Shown here: in pieces, positions 6,978 through 13,498 of the stretch | How the letters are laid out: every line of letters begins with the position of its first letter | How positions within the stretch are numbered: position 1 is the stretch's first letter | From: Glycomyces albidus | GTDB lineage: Bacteria > Actinomycetota > Actinomycetes > Mycobacteriales > Micromonosporaceae | DNA: 64,000 nt | Direction: 5' to 3' | NCBI RefSeq assembly: GCF_009451885.1 | Contig: NZ_WIAO01000019.1 | Location: 1-64,000, forward strand | Notes under the pieces: generated by a model | The model's database searches: none | What the model saw: only the letters and a program-made list of their open reading frames with translations | What the model was told of the DNA's origin: nothing | Position numbers and translations under genes: made by a program

Positions 6978-8050
6978 CCGCGACCACCGAAGCGCCCGCG
7001 ACGGGCGGTCGGCTCTCCACCCTCGACAGGTACCTGCCGGTCTGGATCGGCGCCGCCATGCTCGCCGGGATCGCGCTCGGCCAGTGGATCCCCGCCGTCG
7101 GCGAGGCGCTGAACGCGGTCCAGATCGGCGGGATCAGCCTCCCGATCGCGGCCGGGCTCCTGGTCATGATGTATCCGGTCCTGGCGAAGGTCCGCTACGA
7201 CAAGCTCGACCCGGTCACCGCCGACAAGCGGCTCCTGGTCGCCTCGATGGTCCTCAACTGGCTCATCGGCCCCGCGCTCATGTTCGCCCTTGCGTGGGTC
7301 TTCCTACCCGACCTCCCGGCGTTCCGGACGGGCCTGATCATCGTCGGCCTCGCCCGCTGCATCGCCATGGTCGTCATCTGGAACGACCTCGCCTGCGGCG
7401 ACCGCGAAGCCGCCGCCGTCCTCGTCGCCCTGAACTCGGTCTTCCAGGTCGTCGCCTTCGGCGCCCTCGGCTGGCTCTACCTCGACGCCCTTCCGCGCCT
7501 GCTCGGCCTCGACGCCACGGGACTCGACGTCTCCGGCCGGGAGATCGCCCTCAACGTCGCGGTGTTCCTCGGCGTGCCGCTCGCCGCCGGCTACCTGACC
7601 CGCCGCATCGGCGAGCGCCGCAAGGGCCGCGACTGGTACGAGGACCGGTTCCTGCCCCGGATCGGGCCGTTCGCCCTCTACGGGCTCCTGTTCACCATCG
7701 TCGTGCTGTTCGCCCTCCAAGGCGAGGCGATCGTCGCCCGGCCGATGGACGTCGTCCGCATCGCACTTCCGCTGCTGGTCTACTTCGCGGTCATGTGGGC
7801 CGGGTCCTTCGCCTTCGGCAAGGCCGTCGGCCTGGGCTACGGGCGCACCACGACGCTCGCGTTCACCGCCGCGGGCAACAACTTCGAACTCGCCATCGCC
7901 GTCGCGATCGCCACCTTCGGCGCCGCCTCCGGCCAGGCCCTCGCCGGAGTCGTCGGCCCGCTCATCGAGGTCCCGGTCCTTGTCGGCCTCGTCTACGTGA
8001 GTCTGCGGGCGCGCCGCTCCTTCCGCCCGCCCGCGACCCGGGAAGCCTGA
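6974..8050 (+). CDS. acr3: Acr3-family arsenite efflux permease
   Basis: 358-residue integral membrane protein with about ten hydrophobic helices, the usual Acr3 length and topology. The conserved transport cysteine is Cys129 in GLARCIAMVVIWNDLACG. The FTAAGNNFELAIAVAIATFG motif near residues 297-316 is also diagnostic. It exports As(OH)3/arsenite across the cytoplasmic membrane. The start at 6974 overlaps the arsR2 stop by 4 nt; arsC follows 41 nt after its stop. Confidence 0.95.
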   Translation: MTATTEAPATGGRLSTLDRYLPVWIGAAMLAGIALGQWIPAVGEALNAVQIGGISLPIAAGLLVMMYPVLAKVRYDKLDPVTADKRLLVASMVLNWLIGPALMFALAWVFLPDLPAFRTGLIIVGLARCIAMVVIWNDLACGDREAAAVLVALNSVFQVVAFGALGWLYLDALPRLLGLDATGLDVSGREIALNVAVFLGVPLAAGYLTRRIGERRKGRDWYEDRFLPRIGPFALYGLLFTIVVLFALQGEAIVARPMDVVRIALPLLVYFAVMWAGSFAFGKAVGLGYGRTTTLAFTAAGNNFELAIAVAIATFGAASGQALAGVVGPLIEVPVLVGLVYVSLRARRSFRPPATREA

Positions 8051-8091
8051 CCATGCCCGACCGTATGCCCGACACCGCAAAGGAAGCCGCC

Positions 8092-8508
8092 ATGTCCTCG
8101 AAGCCCTCGGTCCTCTTCGTCTGCGTCCACAACGCCGGCCGCTCCCAGATGGCCGCGGGGTGGCTCGGCCATCTCGCGGGCGACCGCGTCGAGGTCCGCT
8201 CCGCCGGGTCCGCGCCCGCGTCGAGCGTCAACCCGGTCGCCGTCGCGGCGATGAAGGAGGTCGGCATCGACATCGCCGACCAGAAGCCGAAGATCCTCAC
8301 CACCGAGGCGGTCGAAGCCGCCGACGTGTGCATCACCATGGGCTGCGGCGACGCCTGCCCGGTCTTCCCCGGGAAGCGCTACCTGGACTGGACCCTGGAC
8401 GACCCCGCAGGCCAGGGCATCGAAGCCGTCCGACCCATCCGCGACGAGATCAAGACCCGCATCGAGGGCCTCATCGCCGAACTCTTCCCCGAGGAGTCGA
8501 GGGCCTAG
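8092..8508 (+). CDS. arsC: Arsenate reductase, low-molecular-weight phosphatase fold
   Basis: 138 residues. The P-loop CVHNAGRS (Cys11 to Arg17) is the LMW-PTPase catalytic loop. Cys85 and Cys89 in MGCGDACPVFPG match the second and third redox cysteines of thioredoxin-coupled ArsC; Cys80 is also nearby. The DWTLDDPAGQ motif completes the family pattern. It reduces arsenate to arsenite for export by Acr3. Start 8092 is chosen for AAAGGA seven bases upstream; an earlier in-frame ATG at 8053 has no such site. Confidence 0.93.
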   Translation: MSSKPSVLFVCVHNAGRSQMAAGWLGHLAGDRVEVRSAGSAPASSVNPVAVAAMKEVGIDIADQKPKILTTEAVEAADVCITMGCGDACPVFPGKRYLDWTLDDPAGQGIEAVRPIRDEIKTRIEGLIAELFPEESRA

Positions 8509-8518
8509 GGGGAAGGAA

Positions 8519-8546
8519 CGGGCCGGCCCCTCGCTGGGCCGGCCCG
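8519..8546. terminator. Terminator of the arsenic operon
   Basis: CGGGCCGGCCC (8519-8529) and GGGCCGGCCCG (8536-8546) form a perfect 11-bp stem with a 6-nt loop. It lies just after the arsC stop and before the convergent ABC remnant. Confidence 0.75.
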
Positions 8547-8565
8547 CTCTGGTTTCCCTTGCGGG

Positions 8566-8769
8566 TCAAGCGATCTTCCGGCGGTAGACGATCATCGCGG
8601 CCGTGGAGAGGATGCGGACGAGCGTGCTCTTGCCGGCGCCGTTCGAGCCGAGCAGCGCGAAGATGCCGCCGCGCACGACCTCGAAGTCGACGCCCTTGAG
8701 GACGTGGACGTCCTGGTAGGACTTCTGGACGCCCTGGATCAGGATCGCGGGCGGCACTGGGGTGTTCAT
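8566..8769 (-). pseudogene. Truncated ABC-transporter ATPase fused to a permease-like tail
   Basis: A 67-codon reading frame that starts like a DrrA-type ATPase (IQGVQKSYQDVHVLKGVDF) with an intact Walker A (GSNGAGKSTLVRILST). It stops being an ATPase directly after it, ending AAMIVYRRKIA. No signature motif or Walker B remains. The basic tail looks like the C-terminus of an ABC-2 permease, so one in-frame deletion may have joined the two genes of an exporter. AAGGAG precedes the ATG at 8769. It is the last gene of the DUF2089/SHOCT operon. It could be a dead remnant or a retained small protein. Confidence 0.7.
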
Positions 8770-8840
8770 GGCTCCTTGCTTCGGTGGAGGGGAGAGGGTG
8801 AGCCGCTGGCCGAGGTCGAGCACGGGGTCGAGCACGACCC

Positions 8841-9269
8841 CTACTCGCAGTAGACCTTCACCGTCATGTCGGCCTGGTCGACGTCGACGGTGAGCTCGTC
8901 GAGGGCGTCGACGAGCTCCTCGAGCTGCTGCGGTTTGAGCTCGCCCAGGTCGAACGGGACGCCCACCTTGGCGAGCTCGGTGTTGACCTGGACGACCGCC
9001 CGCGGCGGGATGAGGCTCGTGAGCCGGACCCCGGCGCGCAGGAGCCGGAGCGGCACCCGGACGTTGACCCGGAACTCGCCGTCGACCTCGTCGTTGAAGT
9101 TCGCGATGACACGCAGGTACTTGGGGCGCGACGACTTCGCACGGACCCGGGCCCCCGGCGCGGGGTCGGACTCCTCGGGCTCGATCGCGGCCAGGAGGCG
9201 CTCGGCCTCGTCGGCGGTGATCTTGTTCTCGGCCAGCATCTGGAGGATCTGGCGGCGCTGCTCGTTCAT
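8841..9269 (-). CDS. SHOCT-like domain protein
   Basis: 142 residues. The N-terminal 30 (MNEQRRQILQMLAENKITADEAERLLAAIE) form the short helical SHOCT-like element found after DUF2089 and in YvlB-like proteins. Residues about 50-142 are a mixed alpha/beta region with no recognised domain (YLRVIANFNDEVDGEFRVNVRVP...). No membrane segment or signal peptide is seen, so it is probably cytosolic. It is the third gene of a leftward operon, after the small membrane protein. The ATG at 9269 is chosen by homology and by the purine-rich GGAAA upstream. Function unknown. Confidence 0.75.
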   Translation of the reverse strand: MNEQRRQILQMLAENKITADEAERLLAAIEPEESDPAPGARVRAKSSRPKYLRVIANFNDEVDGEFRVNVRVPLRLLRAGVRLTSLIPPRAVVQVNTELAKVGVPFDLGELKPQQLEELVDALDELTVDVDQADMTVKVYCE

Positions 9270-9292
9270 GGTGGTGGTTTCCTTTCCCGGTC

Positions 9293-9553
9293 TCATCTGA
9301 TCCCGAGGAACACGGCGGTGCCGTGCATCTCGAGCTCGAACCTGGTGCCCGGCAGCGTCCAGAGGACCCGCCCGATCCCGCCGAGCATTCGGAGCGGGCT
9401 CATGTCGAAGAGGAGGCAGGCGACGACGCCTCCGATCACCGCGAGCACCAGCAGCGGCGAGAGCAGCAGGGCCACCGGGACCACGGGGATCCACAGCCGC
9501 CGGACGCGGTTTCCTCTGCGGCGCCAGCGGACGGTGACGAGCTGCGGGATCAT
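9293..9553 (-). CDS. Small membrane protein, unknown function
   Basis: 86 residues. A very basic start (RWRRRGNRVRRLW) is followed by about 30 hydrophobic residues that can form one long helix or a helical hairpin, then a short amphipathic tail. The positive-inside rule puts the N-terminus in the cytoplasm. Its ATG overlaps the stop of the DUF2089 gene by 4 nt (9550-9553), so the two are translationally coupled. It may anchor or sense for the operon; nothing more specific is visible. Confidence 0.7.
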   Translation of the reverse strand: MIPQLVTVRWRRRGNRVRRLWIPVVPVALLLSPLLVLAVIGGVVACLLFDMSPLRMLGGIGRVLWTLPGTRFELEMHGTAVFLGIR

Positions 9554-9912
9554 CGCGGCTTCTCCAGCTCCGCCAGAGCCTCGTCGACGCTGAGCTCGCC
9601 GCGGCGGAGCCGTTCGATGACGTCGGCGCCGGACGGCGCCGGGTCGGTCTCGACGAAGTCGAGGTGCGCGGCGATCCGGTTCAACCGCGCCTTGACCGTC
9701 GGGTAGCTGACCCCGAAGATCCGCTCCATCTCCTTGATCGAGCCGTGCGACCTGACGAACGCTGCGACGAACACCTGGTCGTCGGCGCTGAGCTGGGCCA
9801 GCTGCGGCGGCTCGAACTCGCCTTCGACCGCGATGCCGCTCTCGACGAGCCGCACCCGTTCGACGACGAACTCCTGCCCTCCCGTCAGGTCCGTCAGCTC
9901 CTGCCAGTCCAT
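9550..9912 (-). CDS. DUF2089 family protein with SHOCT-like tail
   Basis: 120 residues. The core (QLSADDQVFVAAFVRSHGSIKEMERIFGVSYPTVKARLNRI) is the helix-turn-helix-like part of DUF2089, in which ISYPTV-type helices resemble DNA-binding recognition helices. The end (VIERLRRGELSVDEALAELE) is the SHOCT-like tail. The N-terminal zinc ribbon of longer DUF2089 proteins is missing. The ATG at 9912 is used: GAAGGAG lies just upstream, whereas the alternative ATG at 9948 sits inside the predicted -10 element. It probably regulates its own operon. Confidence 0.8.
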   Translation of the reverse strand: MDWQELTDLTGGQEFVVERVRLVESGIAVEGEFEPPQLAQLSADDQVFVAAFVRSHGSIKEMERIFGVSYPTVKARLNRIAAHLDFVETDPAPSGADVIERLRRGELSVDEALAELEKPR

Positions 9913-9947
9913 CCCGGCTCCTTCACTCTCAACGATGACGTCCTTCA

Positions 9948-9976
9948 TTTCTATCTTAAGATTCTTAAGGAGTCAA
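9948..9976 (-). promoter_or_regulatory. Promoter of the DUF2089/SHOCT operon
   Basis: On the minus strand, TTGACT (9976-9971) and TAGAAA (9953-9948) are 17 bp apart in an AT-rich patch rare in this window. The patch also carries two CTTAAG palindromes. Transcription would start near 9941, which fixes the first gene's start at 9912 rather than 9948. Confidence 0.6.
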
Positions 9977-10399
9977 CGGTGAGAGTTTAATTTTTCTGAG
10001 GTTCGGATTCATTCTCTGTGAATCGCAAGGGCTGAATCAATGCACATCAGTCGAAGCCAGGACTTATCGGGAAGTCGTCGCCGCTGTCCGGGCGGCGCCG
10101 CAGCGATAGGGCGGCGGGATACGGCTCATGCCGGCGAACTCGTCGTCGTGATCGCGCGCGGTCCTCGCCGCCTGCCGCGTCGCGGCGCACCGGGACCGCC
10201 GCGCTCCAGGCGCCGTTCCCGCCGGTGTCCCGCCGGTCTTCCGCCTCGCACGCCACTTCGTTCACAGGCAGACTCGTGGTGTCCGCCCGATCCCGATCGA
10301 AAGGACCGGGGCGCGTCCCGTCATGGACTGCGGGGACACTCTCAGCCGGATTCCGGTTCCCGTCGGCGCGAGTCGCCGAGAACCGCCGCCCGGGAACCA
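9977..10399. other. Gene-free stretch before the G/C tract
   Basis: From the promoter patch to the homopolymer tract no reading frame shows coding character or similarity. Only ordinary high-GC spacer is seen, AT-rich up to about 10040. Confidence 0.5.
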
Positions 10400-10529
10400 G
10401 CCGTGGGGGGGGCCCCCCCCGGGGGCCCCCCCCCGGGGGGGGGGCCGACACCGCCGGGGGGGCCGGGGGCCCCCCCCCCCCCCCCCGGCCCCCCGGGGGG
10501 GGCCGCCCCCCCGGGGCCCCCACCACGGC
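10400..10529. repeat. G/C homopolymer tract enclosed by an inverted repeat
   Basis: Over about 125 bp almost every base is G or C, arranged in alternating homopolymer runs. The longest is 17 C at 10470-10486. The outer ends, GCCGTGG (10400-10406) and CCACGGC (10523-10529), are exact inverted repeats, so the whole forms one giant hairpin directly 3' of the leftward exolyase gene. It may be a terminator whose runs were expanded in the cell or mis-assembled. Confidence 0.7.
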
Positions 10530-10541
10530 TTTGCGTCCGGC

Positions 10542-13319
10542 TCACTCGTCGGGGACGAAGTCGCCGATCAGGTGCAGGTTCTGGATGGCGGCCATGCCCC
10601 ACTGGGCGGCGTCGTTGGTGGCCATGCGCGGCCACCAGTCGGTCGGGTTCAAGGTGGTCTCGACCCGTTCGAAGGCGGGCCAGTCCTCCAGGTCGCCCTT
10701 CCAGTACTCGGCCTGGGTCCGGAACACCTTCCAGGCGTGGCGGGCCTGCGACTCGTCGCCGGTGCGGGCGTAGACCTGCGCATTGCCGCGCGTGTACGCC
10801 CACAGGAACAGGTCGCCGAATCGGCCGCCGTACTCGGCCTCCTGCTCGGCGCGGGTGGCGGTGTAGAAGCGGCTGTAGCGGAGCCAGTCGGCCTCGAACG
10901 CGGGCATGTCGACCTGCTGGAGCAGTTCGGCGACGATCTCGAAGCGCCCGAAGCCGCTGGAGAGGTTGGACCGCTCGACCACGGGGGTCTCGCTGACGGC
11001 GTACCGGCCGGTCTCCATGTTGTACGGCGCCGAGCCCTGCGCGAAGCCGTTCGGCTGGGCGGCGATCGTCTCCATCGTGCCGAGCACCTTGTCCCGGCAC
11101 CACTCCCATTCGGGTCCGCGCCGCTCCCATTCGGTGAGCCAGGCCGCCGCGAGCGGCGCCCAGCTCGTGCCGAAACCGATGTCGAGCGCGGTCGGGTCGG
11201 GGACCCACGGGTCGGCCTCGGGGTCGCGGATCTTGCGGCCGGTGTCGAGCACGAGCGCGGTCTTCTCCGAGTCGTGGAGGAAGCGCAGGATGCCCCCGAC
11301 CCGCTCGTCGGCGGTCAGGTAGTAGAAGTAGCGCCAGTAGTTCGCGTTCGCGATGCGCACCTGCTTGGACGAGTCGCCCCAGTGCATGACGCCGTGCCGC
11401 GTGCCCAGGCCCGCCCATTCGCCGATGTGGTAGGTGTTCACCTCGGTGGTCTTGCGGGTCATGGCCTCGGCGAAGCGGAACGCGTCGGCGCGGCCGGTGT
11501 GCAGGTAGTACTGCCACAGCCACTGGTCGGTGGAGAACTCGGAGTTGTCCCAGGCGTAGCCGCCGACGTCGTAGCGCCACACCTTGCGGTCGCCGTCCTG
11601 GGAGTGCATGACGTCGCCGTAGTCCCAGAACCCGTACCAGTGCCGCTGGTCCTGGGCGGCCCGGTAGTACGCGAAGTTCGCGTCGAGGAGGTCCTCCGTG
11701 TACTCCTTGAACGGGTGCGAGCGGTCCACGGGCCCGACGAGGCCGCCGAAGGCGCCGGCGGCGGACAGGTGCTCGGGCGGGGCGACGACCTGCGGCTGGG
11801 CGCGGACGGCGTCGGCCATCGCGCCGAGGCGCTCGGCCGAGGGGGTCGCGTCGAGCGCCCAGAACAGCAGCTCGCCGGTGCGGGCGACGCCGTAGGGGGT
11901 GTCGAAGCCCGGTTCGTAGTCCTCGTAGGTGATCTCGAGGGCGTCGAGCTGCTTCGCGTAGGTGTCCTGGCCGAGGCCGTCGTGGTAGAACCGGTTGTCC
12001 ATCGGCTGCGCCTCGGGCGACCAAAGCCACACGGTCACGACGGCCTCGTCGGTGTGCGCGCCGCGGATGTCGAGCCCGGACGGGTGGCGCTGCCAGAAGT
12101 CCTTCAGGCCGAACCCGAACCCGCCGGAGACGCCGCCGACGTATCCGAAGCCGGAGGCGCGGCGGCCCTGGTCGACCGGGACCCACCCGTGGCCTTCCTT
12201 GGTGCGCTTCTTGATCGCGAAGCCCTCACTGGTGAGCTGGGTGAGCGAGTAGTCGCCCCAGTCGGGGATCCAGTGGAGCCGGGTGGTCACCCGCTGGTCC
12301 CATGTGGACGGGTCGGGGAGTGCCCGCCCGGCGATCTGGGCCTCCCGGACGGCCCGCCCGGGGTCGCGGCGCATGCCGGTGACCGGCTTGACGGCCTCGG
12401 TGAGCTGCCCGTGGCCTTCGCCGACGAAGCGGACGTGGCGGTCGTACGCGGCGTCGGTGAGCGGGACCTTGAAGCGCACGCCGAGGCCGGCGATGAACGC
12501 GTCGCCGCCGTCGGAGTCGTAGACGAACGTGTGCACCATCCGGAAGGACTCGCCGCCGGCGTAGAAGTACAGGCGGACGGTGAACGGCAGCCAGGAGCGG
12601 CCGCGGCCGCGGATCTTGCGGTGGTTGCCGTCGATGCGGATCACCGCCCGGACCGGTCCCTCCTGCTCGATCGCGACCTCCTCGATCTCCGAGGTGTAGC
12701 GCTCGCGGGTGACCGACCCGGTCTCGGGTTCGGGGGGCTCGGTCTGGGTGATGTTCACGAGGTGGCCGGCCTCGGCGATGGTGCGGTCGCCGCGCTTGAC
12801 GTGCTTGACGAGGTCGGTGCCGCTCTTGCCGATCCGGGCGGTGATGACGCCGGTCGAGACGTCGATGTGGTTGCGGGACTCGGTGACCGTGACGGGGGTC
12901 GCGGGGGCGGCGGGCTCCCCGGCTTCGAGCGTGAACGACTCGTGGGTCGCGGCCGGGCCGATCGCGTGGGCGGTCCACTTGAGGGAGCCGTCGGGCCAGT
13001 AGGCGAGGGGCCAGGTCTGGACCGGGACGGCCGACCCGTCGGCGCCGGTGAGCCGGAACGCCTGGTCCTCGGGGAAGCGGCCCGGGCCCCAGGGGACGCC
13101 CCAGGTCGAGCCGGGGGACTCGGCGGGGGCGCCTTCGAGCCACTTCAGTTCGACCGACTCGGGGCCGGGATCGGTGGCCGGTCCGGTGGTCTGGGCGTGC
13201 GCGGGGGAGGGCTCGAACAGCGCGGCCGCGGCGGCGACGCCGGCCGTCGTCGCGAGGACGCCGCGGCGACTGAATCCGGTGCGCGGCAACGGGTCCGCCT
13301 CCGGTGAAGTGCTTGACAT
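10542..13319 (-). CDS. Exo-rhamnogalacturonan lyase family protein (PcRGLX/YetA-like)
   Basis: 925 residues, exported through Tat: FSRRGVLATTAG with Arg18-Arg19 and a likely cleavage after AHA at 42. The mature start (KWLEGAP..TWGVPWGPGRF..AYWPDGSLKWTAHAI) is the first of the three PcRGLX/YetA domains, and the length covers all three. Fungal PcRGLX (PL26) releases unsaturated galacturonosyl-rhamnose from rhamnogalacturonan I chain ends. GGAGG precedes the ATG. It is divergent from the PL11 lyase with a LacI-type operator between. Exact catalytic residues were not assigned. Confidence 0.82.
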   Translation of the reverse strand: MSSTSPEADPLPRTGFSRRGVLATTAGVAAAAALFEPSPAHAQTTGPATDPGPESVELKWLEGAPAESPGSTWGVPWGPGRFPEDQAFRLTGADGSAVPVQTWPLAYWPDGSLKWTAHAIGPAATHESFTLEAGEPAAPATPVTVTESRNHIDVSTGVITARIGKSGTDLVKHVKRGDRTIAEAGHLVNITQTEPPEPETGSVTRERYTSEIEEVAIEQEGPVRAVIRIDGNHRKIRGRGRSWLPFTVRLYFYAGGESFRMVHTFVYDSDGGDAFIAGLGVRFKVPLTDAAYDRHVRFVGEGHGQLTEAVKPVTGMRRDPGRAVREAQIAGRALPDPSTWDQRVTTRLHWIPDWGDYSLTQLTSEGFAIKKRTKEGHGWVPVDQGRRASGFGYVGGVSGGFGFGLKDFWQRHPSGLDIRGAHTDEAVVTVWLWSPEAQPMDNRFYHDGLGQDTYAKQLDALEITYEDYEPGFDTPYGVARTGELLFWALDATPSAERLGAMADAVRAQPQVVAPPEHLSAAGAFGGLVGPVDRSHPFKEYTEDLLDANFAYYRAAQDQRHWYGFWDYGDVMHSQDGDRKVWRYDVGGYAWDNSEFSTDQWLWQYYLHTGRADAFRFAEAMTRKTTEVNTYHIGEWAGLGTRHGVMHWGDSSKQVRIANANYWRYFYYLTADERVGGILRFLHDSEKTALVLDTGRKIRDPEADPWVPDPTALDIGFGTSWAPLAAAWLTEWERRGPEWEWCRDKVLGTMETIAAQPNGFAQGSAPYNMETGRYAVSETPVVERSNLSSGFGRFEIVAELLQQVDMPAFEADWLRYSRFYTATRAEQEAEYGGRFGDLFLWAYTRGNAQVYARTGDESQARHAWKVFRTQAEYWKGDLEDWPAFERVETTLNPTDWWPRMATNDAAQWGMAAIQNLHLIGDFVPDE

Positions 13320-13353
13320 GGAACCTCCAAGGGGAAGCGAGTCGAAGATCGAT

Positions 13354-13368
13354 GTAAATCGTTTTAAC
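13354..13368. promoter_or_regulatory. LacI-type operator of the exolyase promoter
   Basis: GTAAATCGTTTTAAC is a near-perfect palindrome and, read on the other strand, matches the operator at 17549-17566 in 14 of 15 positions. It sits just downstream of the predicted transcription start of the leftward exolyase gene, a roadblock position. Confidence 0.7.
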
Positions 13369-13379
13369 TCAGGGGGTTC

Positions 13380-13408
13380 AATATAGTCACCTGTCGATGT
13401 ATCGTCAA
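13380..13408 (-). promoter_or_regulatory. Promoter of the exolyase gene
   Basis: On the minus strand TTGACG (13408-13403) and TATATT (13385-13380) are exactly 17 bp apart. Start of transcription would be near 13373. Confidence 0.65.
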
Positions 13409-13498
13409 GCGATCGAGGGTGCGCCCCATCCGACCGACGGAGGCATCGCCGGCCGGGTCTGGCGGCAAGCCCGTTCCACCGGCATACTTGGAGCGATC

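Noticed and set aside
9550-9948. Longer start of the DUF2089 protein at 9948
   Set aside because: That ATG lies inside the predicted -10 hexamer and has no ribosome site, whereas 9912 has GAAGGAG.
10323-13307. A 994-codon open frame opposite the exolyase
   Set aside because: Antisense shadow that also runs through the homopolymer tract; no recognisable sequence.
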